Of a DNA stretch of 10,386 nucleotides, positions 1-7,500 are shown in pieces. The position numbers and the translations under genes are program-made. Below the pieces are notes generated by a model. That model did not search any database. It saw only the letters and a list, made by a program, of their open reading frames with translations, and was not told the DNA's origin. Numbering within the stretch: the first letter of the stretch is position 1; each line of letters starts with the position of its first letter. This DNA is from Cyclobacteriaceae bacterium (GTDB lineage Bacteria; Bacteroidota; Bacteroidia; Cytophagales; Cyclobacteriaceae): assembly GCA_030637245.1 (NCBI GenBank), contig DAOVVI010000023.1, positions 1 to 10,386 on the forward strand. The letters are read 5' to 3'.

Positions 1-288
1 ACTGAGGACGGTGATACACTACCTATGGAAATAGAAGATAATACTGAAGAAAGTTTGTCTGATGATTTTCAGCCAGAGGAAACTCTACCGGAAGAGACTC
101 TACCGGAAGAGACTCTACCAGATGAAACTCTAACAGATGAAACTCTAACAGAAGAAGCTCTAACAGAAGAAACTCTGCCAGAGGAAACTCTAACGGAAGA
201 AGCTCTAACAGAAGAGGATCTACTTAATCCTGAAGAAGCAACTGAAAAAGAGGAAGAGGAGGTAGAAGACGATGATGAAGGATTTTAA
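1..288 (+). CDS. C-terminal part of an acidic pentapeptide-repeat protein (5' partial)
   Basis: I do not recognise this protein. The frame is open from the first base of the window, so the Met codon at 25 is probably internal and the entry is the tail of a longer protein; a short gene starting at 25 cannot be excluded. The visible 95 residues are dominated by Glu, Asp, Thr and Leu. The core is ten consecutive pentapeptides of the form (E/D)E(T/A)L(P/T), encoded by a 15-bp tandem repeat. It ends in a run of Glu and Asp followed by Gly-Phe. There is no signal peptide, membrane segment or catalytic motif in the visible part. Such tails are usually disordered and highly negative, so a flexible extension on a larger enzyme or a binding region for a basic partner are both possible. 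Function is unknown. Confidence 0.6.
   Translation, partial: TEDGDTLPMEIEDNTEESLSDDFQPEETLPEETLPEETLPDETLTDETLTEEALTEETLPEETLTEEALTEEDLLNPEEATEKEEEEVEDDDEGF
76..225 (+). repeat. 15-bp in-frame tandem repeat, 10 units
   Basis: Ten contiguous 15-bp units read roughly GAAGAAACTCTAACA, starting at 76, 91, 106, 121, 136, 151, 166, 181, 196 and 211. The second and third units differ at one base only. Later units diverge mainly at codon 1 (GAA/GAT), codon 3 (ACT/GCT) and codon 5 (CCN/ACN). Unit length is a multiple of three, so gain or loss of units keeps the reading frame. Confidence 0.9.
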
Positions 289-298
289 AATAAAAACT

Positions 299-326
299 AA
301 AAAAAAGCCCAACAGAACCGGGCTTT
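299..326 (-). terminator. Rho-independent terminator for the minus-strand OmpA operon
   Basis: AAAGCCC (304-310) pairs with GGGCTTT (320-326) around a 9-base loop. Read on the minus strand, the stem is followed by a run of eight T (306 down to 299), as expected for an intrinsic terminator 25 bases beyond the stop at 351. On the plus strand the stem is not followed by a T run, so it would stop transcription of the acidic-repeat gene only weakly. Confidence 0.8.
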
Positions 327-350
327 AGACAATTACAAATTTTGGCTTCA

Positions 351-2426
351 TTATTCTTTAATTAAAAATTCTACTCTTCTGTTTTTACTTCTGCCTTCGG
401 GAGTATCATTAGACGCAATTGGTTTCTGAGATCCATATCCCGCAGTCTCAAATCTTGACTCTGAAAGACCCATTTTTACGAAATAGTTCAAAACAGAATT
501 AGCTCTTCGCTTAGATAGATTTATATTAAATTGTCCAGGGCCAATATTATCTGTATAACCAGAAATAATTAATTCTATCGAAGGATTTTCTTTCAAAAAA
601 GTAGTTATCTTATCCAATATTGGATAAGCTAATTCATTTATATAATCAGAGGCTAATTCAAACAATACAGAACTATCTAAAATCAAACTAGTCTCCTCAC
701 CGGAGATAAATTTCTCAAGTCTTTTATCATCATAACTATCTGCTATGGCAACAATAACCGGTGCATCTTCTCCTTTATTTAATGAGATTACACGCTCAAT
801 TTCTCTGAAATCTACTTCATCTATCAAATCGATATGCTCGTTATTACTTTTATATCCTACTGCTTCAATTTTGTAGTCATAAGCAGATCCGGCTGGAAGC
901 AGAATTTCATATACACCCGTAAGCGAATCAGACAATGTAAATCCCACATTAGAGTTTTCTGGCAATAAATTATAAGAGATTTTTGCATTTACAGGTTCAT
1001 TTGTCCCTGCATCAACAACTTTACCGGAAATGCTTATTATTGGTGCCGGTTGATAGAATATTGGCATTGAAATTTTATAAATATCACTAAATCCGACTTC
1101 TTGTGACTTGGAATAATACGCAAGTTGACCTGAGGGCGGGATATTAAAAAACACATCATCTCCTACGGAATTAATGTCCGGGCCAAGGTTTTCCGGCTCT
1201 GTCCAATTGGTCCAGGTATCATCTAATCGACGACTGATATACACATCATTTCCTCCGTACCCACTAAATCCTTTTGAAGAAAAATATAACGTTTCATTAT
1301 CAGCAGCAAGGTATGGAGAGGATTCCGTATGCACCGTATTTATATCGTTTCCAAGATTTAGAGGTTCAGTCCACTTATTATCTCTTTGTAAGAAGCTGAT
1401 ATAAAGATCTTTTCCTCCATATGCATCAAAACGATCTATTGCCATGATCAATACTTTCCTGCTGTTGGCCAGAAAATAATTTCCATCTGTAGTTTCTATT
1501 AATGGATTAATAATATCCAAAGGTTGTGGTTTGCTCCACCCATCACTTAATTTATTAGAAACCGATACCCCTGGTTTCATTTTATCACGTTTAGTATATT
1601 GATTGCCTAATAATACAGTCATTGCATTGCCATCAGGAGTAATGGAACTTATATAATTTGGCCCTTTATTGTTAAGAGGTTTTCCAATGTTTTTAGATTT
1701 GTTCCATTCATTGGTTTCACTATTTAATTCAGAATACCATATATCATTTTCATCCTTTTCTCCACCAATATTTCCCGGATGGTTGGCACGGCTGTAATAC
1801 AAGGTTTTGCCATCAGGTGAAATCAGGGGCCTCGTTTCCTGATATTGACTATTTACATTGTTGCTTAATCTTTCTACAATAATATCTTCGACGAGTCTCT
1901 CGGGTTGCTCAATGGTAATCTCAATTGGTTTCTTGGAGCTGGAAACACCAATTGCATCAATTCCTGTATAACCTGGTACTTTTCTTCCATCTAACAAAAT
2001 CCTCATTACCTCCACCTGGTATTTAGTTTTTTCAATATTTATTCTTAATATTCTTGATTTAAGATCAATTGGTCTTGGTTCAAATGTATGAACCAGAAAC
2101 TCATTCCCATTTTTGTCGTACAAGTAAATCTCATAAACCGCACTGGGATTGTATGATTCAACGATTATAATTTGCTCGACTCGAATTGCTTTGTCAAATG
2201 CTACGGATATAAACTCAAGTTTATTTGGCTTTGCCGGCATCCACGCATTTGGGTTGTCCCCTCCCTGTGGCATTGCATTTGGTTTACTCAGTACTTGTTT
2301 TGCAGAATACTCCTTTTGAGATAATTCCGATGAAAAATCCAGTATTTCGCTTGCCCAATAAACTCGCTGAGCATTTGAGATAAAAGGAATTAAAATTATG
2401 AATATTAATAAATACTTTTTAAGCAT
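351..2426 (-). CDS. Exported PD40 beta-propeller / OmpA-domain protein
   Basis: This is a 691-residue envelope protein. Residues 1-19 form a signal peptide ending SNA, before Gln20. Residues about 22-165 look like a discoidin-type beta domain. Residues about 196-452 contain PD40/WD40-like propeller repeats, seen as SPDGKTLYYS, TPDGNAM, ETLYFSSKGFSGYGGNDVYI and SDIYKI. Residues about 463-545 are a carboxypeptidase-regulatory-like beta sandwich (ISISGKVVDAGTNEPV). Residues about 583-691 are an OmpA C-terminal domain with GYTDNIG (623-629), LSKRRA and NRRVEF, including the Asp and Arg that normally bind peptidoglycan diaminopimelate. The protein is probably tied to peptidoglycan from the periplasmic side of the outer membrane. 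Apart from the N-terminal domain, the order resembles PorE of the type IX secretion system, but I see no TPR region, so I do not name it PorE. It follows the 250-residue OmpA gene after 44 bases and is probably co-transcribed with it. Confidence 0.92.
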   Translation of the reverse strand: MLKKYLLIFIILIPFISNAQRVYWASEILDFSSELSQKEYSAKQVLSKPNAMPQGGDNPNAWMPAKPNKLEFISVAFDKAIRVEQIIIVESYNPSAVYEIYLYDKNGNEFLVHTFEPRPIDLKSRILRINIEKTKYQVEVMRILLDGRKVPGYTGIDAIGVSSSKKPIEITIEQPERLVEDIIVERLSNNVNSQYQETRPLISPDGKTLYYSRANHPGNIGGEKDENDIWYSELNSETNEWNKSKNIGKPLNNKGPNYISSITPDGNAMTVLLGNQYTKRDKMKPGVSVSNKLSDGWSKPQPLDIINPLIETTDGNYFLANSRKVLIMAIDRFDAYGGKDLYISFLQRDNKWTEPLNLGNDINTVHTESSPYLAADNETLYFSSKGFSGYGGNDVYISRRLDDTWTNWTEPENLGPDINSVGDDVFFNIPPSGQLAYYSKSQEVGFSDIYKISMPIFYQPAPIISISGKVVDAGTNEPVNAKISYNLLPENSNVGFTLSDSLTGVYEILLPAGSAYDYKIEAVGYKSNNEHIDLIDEVDFREIERVISLNKGEDAPVIVAIADSYDDKRLEKFISGEETSLILDSSVLFELASDYINELAYPILDKITTFLKENPSIELIISGYTDNIGPGQFNINLSKRRANSVLNYFVKMGLSESRFETAGYGSQKPIASNDTPEGRSKNRRVEFLIKE

Positions 2427-2470
2427 ATTATAGTCCCAATTTTAAGGCTTTGTTTTCAATGATACTAAAT

Positions 2471-3223
2471 CTACTTGAGTTTTAAGATCCTCACTTCAAC
2501 CCTTCTGTTAATTTCCGAAGCTTCTATAGATTGTTCCCGTACTAATGGCTTTGTACCTCCGAAAGCTTTTGTTTTTATTCTTTTTGATTTTATCGTTTTG
2601 CCAATTAAGTAGGCTTTTACTGCATCGACTCTTTTCTGGGACAATTCCATATTTAATTTCTTACTTCCCCGGTAATCTGTATGCCCCTCTAATTGTATGT
2701 GCATTGAAGAATTTTCTTTCATTAATCCTACAAGTCTATTTAATACCCCATATGACTCGATAGTAATATTTGATTTTCCTTGTTCAAAAATAAGTTTATT
2801 TAGCCTAATGACCTGGTTTTCTTTTACTTGTGGATCCAAATAATAATTCCTCCTTATTTCACCATTTTGTACGACCATATGAGGATCAAGATTTTCAGAA
2901 TACCAGCTGTGTTTATCAGAACGGATATCAATCTTATAGGTATTCGCCATATTTATATAATATTCATAATAGCCGCTTGAATCTTTGGAATTGATAATTC
3001 CTATTTCACTACCATAGGGCAAACTTTCCAGGATAATGTTAGCAGGCACACCAATTTTATCAGGATTTTCGCTGATTGTGTCATAAATATATCCATGCAT
3101 TTTTACTATGGTGTCTTCGGCAATAGTGATCACCCTGAATCCTTTTCCAAACAAGGAAAAACTAAAAAGAAAAAAAATACTTAGTGTAGTTAGTTTAAAG
3201 CATGAAGATTTAGGAAAAAGCAT
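2471..3223 (-). CDS. Exported OmpA-family protein with N-terminal beta domain
   Basis: This is a 250-residue protein with an N-terminal hydrophobic export signal (residues about 9-26). Residues about 40-115 have the look of a carboxypeptidase-regulatory or similar beta-sandwich repeat (VKMHGYIYDT, then SGYYEYYINMANTYKIDI). Residues about 140-250 are an OmpA-like peptidoglycan-binding domain with LEGHTDYRG (178-186), ELSQKRVDAVKAYL, and NRRVEVRI (239-246). The Asp of HTD and the Arg of NRRV, which contact peptidoglycan in this family, are both present. It is the first gene of the minus-strand pair and lies 44 bases before the PD40/OmpA gene. The second protein keeps a similar beta-domain plus OmpA tail, so the two may be partial relatives acting in the same envelope structure. 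The exact role is unknown. The ATG at 3223 fits the signal peptide well. Confidence 0.88.
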   Translation of the reverse strand: MLFPKSSCFKLTTLSIFFLFSFSLFGKGFRVITIAEDTIVKMHGYIYDTISENPDKIGVPANIILESLPYGSEIGIINSKDSSGYYEYYINMANTYKIDIRSDKHSWYSENLDPHMVVQNGEIRRNYYLDPQVKENQVIRLNKLIFEQGKSNITIESYGVLNRLVGLMKENSSMHIQLEGHTDYRGSKKLNMELSQKRVDAVKAYLIGKTIKSKRIKTKAFGGTKPLVREQSIEASEINRRVEVRILKLK

Positions 3224-3476
3224 AAGTTTAAAAAGCTTTGTATTTAACCTCTATTATTCATGAATATTTCTTGTTTGCAGATAAGCCCGACTGCCGGCAA
3301 GGCATTGGCCGTGATTTCCACCATATTACAACTATCTTTAATTATTCCCTGATTAGTTCAGGTTAAATAACGATCTTATAAGTATGAATTATATTGTAAA
3401 TATAGGTGCTTCCACGAATCATAACTACTGTATATGTATTCTCAATATTACATTCATTTGTAAATTTGAAAGATAG
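3224..3476. promoter_or_regulatory. Divergent intergenic region between OmpA pair and 2H phosphoesterase
   Basis: This 253-bp gene-free stretch must contain the start signals for the minus-strand OmpA pair and the plus-strand phosphoesterase. It is very AT-rich except for a short GC-rich patch at 3285-3310. A TAAATTTG box at 3461-3468 fits the Bacteroidota -7 element for the plus-strand gene. I found no clear TAnnTTTG box for the minus-strand gene and no coding potential. Confidence 0.5.
3461..3468 (+). promoter_or_regulatory. Candidate -7 promoter element (TAAATTTG)
   Basis: TAAATTTG matches the Bacteroidota -7 consensus TAnnTTTG. Only eight bases separate it from the ATG at 3477, so the transcript would begin at or just before the start codon. 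There is no clear -33 TTTG at the right spacing, which lowers confidence. Confidence 0.4.
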
Positions 3477-4034
3477 ATGAAAGATAAATCTTTATACTTT
3501 ATTGCACTAATTCCAGATGAACCTCTTCGAGAGCAGGTTAATGCATTAAAACTTGAATTCTCAAAATCATATCATACGGTTCATGCTTTAAAATCACCTC
3601 CCCATATTACCTTAATTCCACCCTTTACTTTAGAGAATAAAAATGAAAAAAGAATAGCAAAGCATTTATTAGATTTTGCCGATTCATGCACTTCATTTGA
3701 GGTTTCATTTTCAGACTATGGCGCTTTCAAGCCAAGGGTAGTCTATTTAAAACTTATTAAAAATGATATGCTTGAATCTCTTCAAAAGACGCTTGTGGAA
3801 AAATGTAATGAGCATTTGGGTTTTAACATTAATATGAGCAAACCTTTTAGCCCTCACATGACTTTGGCCTTTAGGGATCTGTCACCACAAATGTTTTACA
3901 AAGCATGGGAGAAATATAAATTTGAAACTTTCCGAACATCATTCAAGGCAAAAAGTTTGTTTTTATTAAAACATAATGGGAAATACTGGGATATCGCATA
4001 TGATATACACTTTCCCGCTAAATTACCATCCTGA
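3477..4034 (+). CDS. 2'-5' RNA ligase-like (2H phosphoesterase superfamily) protein
   Basis: This 185-residue cytosolic protein has the two HxT motifs that define the 2H phosphoesterase fold: HITLIPPF (His43, Thr45) and HMTLAF (His127, Thr129), about 84 residues apart. In this superfamily the two His-x-Thr motifs form the active site that acts on 2',3'-cyclic or 2'-5' phosphodiester bonds in RNA or small nucleotides. The length and both motifs fit the LigT/ThpR-like branch, annotated as 2'-5' RNA ligase family or RNA cyclic phosphodiesterase. The physiological substrate cannot be read from sequence. The ATG at 3477 leaves a normal N-terminus (KSLYFIALIPDEPLR), which matches the first strand of the fold. 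The gene stands alone on its strand, and its last 12 bases overlap the 3' end of the convergent DUF6702 gene. Confidence 0.88.
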   Translation: MKDKSLYFIALIPDEPLREQVNALKLEFSKSYHTVHALKSPPHITLIPPFTLENKNEKRIAKHLLDFADSCTSFEVSFSDYGAFKPRVVYLKLIKNDMLESLQKTLVEKCNEHLGFNINMSKPFSPHMTLAFRDLSPQMFYKAWEKYKFETFRTSFKAKSLFLLKHNGKYWDIAYDIHFPAKLPS

Positions 4035-4520
4035 AGTATTAATGATTCCTGTGGGATTATCCTTAGTAGCTTTTAAGCTTTTCATTTCCCCATTATATTG
4101 AAAATGCGTAAGATTAATCTGATCATTAAAAACCTCCGATATTATGGTATTTTCAATTTCGATGACATGTATCTTTTTTATTTTTTTTGCTTCGAAATAG
4201 CATAAAATAGCATCGTTATCAAATTCATAACCCACCAATTCCAAGGTGACAGCTTTTGCGTTCGTTTTAATTTTAAATCGATCTGTGATATATCTTTTAA
4301 GAGGAGTTTTATTAAAATTGTTATCAGTTAAGTTGACTAATTCGAATTCAGCATTGCCCTGATTTTGTATGGCTAACTCGAGATCATCGATGAAAATTTT
4401 CATGGATATTTCAAGCGATTGAGTCTTGGGATTGTGATACACTTCACATATACTCACATGAAAAGGATGTAAATTTGAAATTAAAATAAAGCAAAAATAC
4501 CGGGCAAACAGCAAAAGCAT
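4023..4520 (-). CDS. DUF6702 family exported protein
   Basis: This 165-residue protein starts with a short hydrophobic export signal (residues about 1-16) followed by HPFHVSICEVYHNPKTQSLE (18-37). That block, with KIFIDDLE and EVFNDQINLTHFQYNGEMKS near the C-terminus, is what I recall as the signature of the Bacteroidota family DUF6702. The role is unknown; members are small secreted or periplasmic beta-rich proteins often found beside HupE/UreJ-like and M1 peptidase genes, as here. I chose the ATG at 4520. The frame extends to a TTG at 4547, but a TAAATTTG promoter box overlaps that TTG, and the longer start would place nine polar residues before the signal sequence. The gene is divergent from the HupE-like gene and overlaps the phosphoesterase gene tail to tail by 12 bases. 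Confidence 0.75.
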   Translation of the reverse strand: MLLLFARYFCFILISNLHPFHVSICEVYHNPKTQSLEISMKIFIDDLELAIQNQGNAEFELVNLTDNNFNKTPLKRYITDRFKIKTNAKAVTLELVGYEFDNDAILCYFEAKKIKKIHVIEIENTIISEVFNDQINLTHFQYNGEMKSLKATKDNPTGIINTSGW

Positions 4521-4544
4521 TTCAATGAAATTATTATTTAAATT

Positions 4545-4552
4545 CAAATTTA
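4545..4552 (-). promoter_or_regulatory. Candidate -7 promoter element for DUF6702 (TAAATTTG, minus strand)
   Basis: On the minus strand, 4552 to 4545 reads TAAATTTG, an exact TAnnTTTG match. Transcription from it would begin near 4538-4540, about 20 bases before the ATG at 4520 and downstream of the possible TTG start at 4547. No clear -33 element was seen. Confidence 0.4.
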
Positions 4553-4612
4553 TGCATTAATATTGCGATTCTTTTTAAAATACAATTTTTTAATTTTTAA
4601 TGAATTCACTCT

Positions 4613-5209
4613 GTGACATCGCAGTTTTTATTATACTATAAACTAGGCATCAGGTATATTCTGGACATTTACAATGTTGAATATATACTGTTTCTTATTT
4701 CTCTTCTTGTGGTTTTTACCATAAAAGACTGGAAGCGAGTGATTATTCTACTCGTATTTTTTATATTAGGATATACCATCACGATTTCACTTGCCAGCTT
4801 CAAAGTCATAAAATACAATTATGAGCTGATTGAATATCTCCTTCCTTTAACGATTTTCTTTACTTCATTTTCGAACGTTTTCAAAAAAAAGGACAATTTT
4901 CGTTATCAGGGGAACATGAGAAAAAACTACTTTTTGGCTTTGGTTTTTGGCGCTATTCACGGCTTTAGTTACAGCAGGTATTTAACCGGAATCACCAACG
5001 GATCTATGAAGGTATGGGATCAATTTTTTGCATTTAATTTAGGTATTGGTTCCGGCCAAATCGTTGTATCCTTATCATTTTTACTAATAGCCTTCATTTT
5101 CGTGAGTTTGATTGGAATAAACAGAAGAGACTGGGTAATGGTCATTTCCTCAGGTATTGCAGGGGTTGCACTTACCCTAATGTTTGAATCAAGGTTTTGG
5201 TTAGATTAA
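4613..5209 (+). CDS. HupE/UreJ-like integral membrane protein with altered ligand residues
   Basis: This 198-residue membrane protein has about six hydrophobic segments (roughly 24-36, 42-62, 71-87, 106-122, 137-166 and 174-191). Landmarks place it in the Bacteroidota HupE/UreJ branch: LGIRYILD, EYILFLISL, KDWKRV, IEYLLPLTIFFTSFSNVF, FGAIHGFSYSRYL, FNLGIGSGQ, and GVALTLMFESRFW. The family is known for nickel or other metal permeases, but Bacteroidota members next to M1 peptidases are uncharacterised. In the usual sequences, as I recall them, the same places read LGxxHILD, DHILF, GHSITL and GLExGQ. Here they are Tyr15, Glu23-Tyr24, Tyr54 and Gly146, and only His116 remains. The start is a GTG at 4613, because a TGA lies four codons upstream in frame and no ATG fits; an ATT at 4604 is the only alternative. 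The M1 gene begins 11 bases after its stop. Confidence 0.82.
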   Translation: MTSQFLLYYKLGIRYILDIYNVEYILFLISLLVVFTIKDWKRVIILLVFFILGYTITISLASFKVIKYNYELIEYLLPLTIFFTSFSNVFKKKDNFRYQGNMRKNYFLALVFGAIHGFSYSRYLTGITNGSMKVWDQFFAFNLGIGSGQIVVSLSFLLIAFIFVSLIGINRRDWVMVISSGIAGVALTLMFESRFWLD

Positions 5210-5220
5210 ACAGATTTTAA

Positions 5221-7440
5221 ATGAAAATTAATGTCATATTCGTTGCTATTTTCCTAATCTCATTGGAGGGTTATGGACAGGAGAGTGTTAAGGGAAGGAA
5301 ATTTGAACAAATGGAGACAATGCTGCCTACTCCCAATTCGTACCGAACGGCCTCCGGAGCCCCCGGACATGAATACTGGCAGCAGAAAGCAGATTATGTA
5401 ATTGACGTAGAACTCGATGATGAAAATCAAACAATAAGTGGTTTTGAGGTGATTACTTATACAAATAACTCTCCGGATCTATTGTCATATTTCTGGCTCC
5501 AACTGGAGCAAAACATGAGAAATGTGGACTCAGATTCTTACAGCACAGCTAATTCTTATATTAACCAGGATATAACTGAGGGTAGGCTTAAAAGCCTTAT
5601 TGGACATAGCTTTGACCTCGGGTTTAACATATTGGAAGTTAAAGATATGAAAGGTAATGACCTGCCTTATACGATCAATAAAACCATGATGCGGGTTAAT
5701 TTACCTGAAACGATTCATAAAGGGCAGCAATTTATTTTTTCTGTAAAATGGAACTATAACATTAATGATCGTAAAGCTGTTGGAGGAAGATCCGGTATGG
5801 AATTTTTCCCGGAGGATGGAAATTATCTTTATACCATTGCTCAGTTTTTCCCAAGGATGGCCGTTTATGATGATGTGAATGGCTGGCAAAACAAGCAATT
5901 TTTAGGGAGAGGGGAATTCACACTTCCTTTTGGCGATTATAAAGTAAGAATAACTGTTCCTTCTGATCACATTATTGCGGCAACAGGAGAACTGCAAAAT
6001 CCTGAGGAAGTGTTAACTGTGGAACAAATTGCTCTTTTTGATAAAGCAAAAACTTCAAGTGAACCGGTGATCATTGTATCCCAGGAGGAAGTTGAGAAAA
6101 AAGAAAAAGAAAAGGCAAAAGACAAAAAAGTATGGGAATATCATGCTGATAATGTCCGTGATTTTGCTTTTGGGAGTTCGAGAAAGTTAATCTGGGATGC
6201 CATGGGTGTGAATATTGCAGGAAAACCTGTAATGGCAATGTCCTACTATCCCAAAGAAGCAAACCCATTATATGAAGAATACTCGACTCGTGTTGTAGCG
6301 CAAACGTTAAAAACCTATTCCAAATATACCATCGACTACCCCTATCCGGTAGCAATTTCAGTCGAAGCTTCAAATGGTATGGAATATCCAATGATTTGTT
6401 TCAATTACGGACGGCCAAATAAAGATGGAGTGTATTCTGACCGTTTAAAAAGAGGTATGATATCGGTAATAATCCATGAGGTTGGGCACAACTTTTTTCC
6501 AATGATTATCAATTCGGATGAAAGACAGTGGTCCTGGATGGATGAAGGTTTAAATACATTTGTTCAATATCTGACCGAACAGGAATGGGATCCCAATTAT
6601 CCATCGCGAAGAGGACCGCCGGAAAAAATTGTTCCATATATGAAAGGCAGTAAAGACTATATGGTTCCTATTATGACCAACTCCGAGCAAGTTAAGCAAT
6701 TTGGGAGCAATGCTTATGCAAAGCCTGCTACAGCATTAAATATCCTCAGGGAGACCATTATGGGACCGGAATTATTTGACTATGCCTTCAAAGAATACAG
6801 CAAGCGATGGGCTTTCAAGCACCCTTCTCCGGCAGATTTTTTCAGGACAATGGAAGACGCCAGCGCTGTAGATCTGGACTGGTTTTGGAAAGGTTGGTTT
6901 TATACAACCGATAATGTTGACATTGAGGTTGCAGATGTAACCTGGTATAAGTATGATGATCAAATCGAAGAAGAAGCTACGGTAAGCAACAAGAAAAGGC
7001 AAAAGAAAAAGAAAAAAGAAGGTGGCGATGAATCAGGGAGAATAAATACCAAAGGATTTACCCCTGATGATATCATAAGTCCTAAGGAAAAGTTATTAAT
7101 TCCAATACCTTTAAAAACAACTCTATCTGAAACTGATGAATTGATCAACGCTGATCAGAATTATTACGAAGTTAAACTGAAAAACCAGGGTGGATTGGTA
7201 ATGCCGGTAATTTTACAATTTAATTTTAGAGATGGCTCATCAGAAATTAAACTGATACCTGCCGAAATCTGGCGTCAAAACGAAGATGAAGTGACAAAAG
7301 TTTTTGTTTTGGACAAGGAATTAGAAAATGTAGTACTGGATCCATTTAAGGAAACTGCTGATGTAAATGAAGCCAACAATCATTTCCCACCAAAGGAGAT
7401 ACCTTCTGATTTCCAGAGGTATAAAGAAAATAATAAGTAA
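5221..7440 (+). CDS. Secreted M1 family zinc metallopeptidase
   Basis: This 739-residue protein is a gluzincin aminopeptidase of family M1, probably periplasmic or outer-membrane associated. Residues 1-19 form a signal peptide, followed by Gln20. An N-terminal beta domain (about 55-260) precedes the catalytic domain. The zinc site is complete: His419, Glu420, His423 in HEVGH, and Glu442 in WMDEGLNTF. The substrate-amine motif, GAMEN in classical M1 enzymes, is NGMEYP (385-390), a form I associate with Bacteroidota members. Tyr499 in AYAKPATALNILRE fits the transition-state tyrosine. Two Lys/Glu-rich stretches (about 289-303 and 590-600) are probably surface loops. The C-terminal 100 residues look like a beta domain. 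The gene lies 11 bases after the HupE-like gene and is probably co-transcribed with it. All catalytic residues are present, so it should be active; its peptide substrates are unknown. Confidence 0.92.
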   Translation: MKINVIFVAIFLISLEGYGQESVKGRKFEQMETMLPTPNSYRTASGAPGHEYWQQKADYVIDVELDDENQTISGFEVITYTNNSPDLLSYFWLQLEQNMRNVDSDSYSTANSYINQDITEGRLKSLIGHSFDLGFNILEVKDMKGNDLPYTINKTMMRVNLPETIHKGQQFIFSVKWNYNINDRKAVGGRSGMEFFPEDGNYLYTIAQFFPRMAVYDDVNGWQNKQFLGRGEFTLPFGDYKVRITVPSDHIIAATGELQNPEEVLTVEQIALFDKAKTSSEPVIIVSQEEVEKKEKEKAKDKKVWEYHADNVRDFAFGSSRKLIWDAMGVNIAGKPVMAMSYYPKEANPLYEEYSTRVVAQTLKTYSKYTIDYPYPVAISVEASNGMEYPMICFNYGRPNKDGVYSDRLKRGMISVIIHEVGHNFFPMIINSDERQWSWMDEGLNTFVQYLTEQEWDPNYPSRRGPPEKIVPYMKGSKDYMVPIMTNSEQVKQFGSNAYAKPATALNILRETIMGPELFDYAFKEYSKRWAFKHPSPADFFRTMEDASAVDLDWFWKGWFYTTDNVDIEVADVTWYKYDDQIEEEATVSNKKRQKKKKKEGGDESGRINTKGFTPDDIISPKEKLLIPIPLKTTLSETDELINADQNYYEVKLKNQGGLVMPVILQFNFRDGSSEIKLIPAEIWRQNEDEVTKVFVLDKELENVVLDPFKETADVNEANNHFPPKEIPSDFQRYKENNK

Positions 7441-7500
7441 TCAATAATACCCTGATCATTTGACAGGTGATTATGTTTCAAAATATGGATTTCAATTTTA

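Noticed and set aside
76..225. Short repeats as a CRISPR array
   Set aside because: The units are 15 bp, directly adjacent without spacers, in frame, and encode an acidic pentapeptide.
1174..1404. Plus-strand open frame within the PD40/OmpA gene
   Set aside because: It is the antisense shadow of the propeller repeats, with no independent start signal or domain. The same applies to the open frame at 2545-2763 inside the second OmpA gene.
4521..4547. TTG start at 4547 for the DUF6702 gene
   Set aside because: It adds polar residues before the export signal and overlaps a -7 promoter box. The ATG at 4520 gives a better signal peptide and a length of 165 residues.
4600..4641. ATG at 4600 as the HupE-like start
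   Set aside because: It is in a different frame and reaches a stop after 13 codons.
7441..7500. Terminator between the convergent M1 and Crp/Fnr genes
   Set aside because: I could find only short, weak pairings and no stem followed by a T run on either strand.
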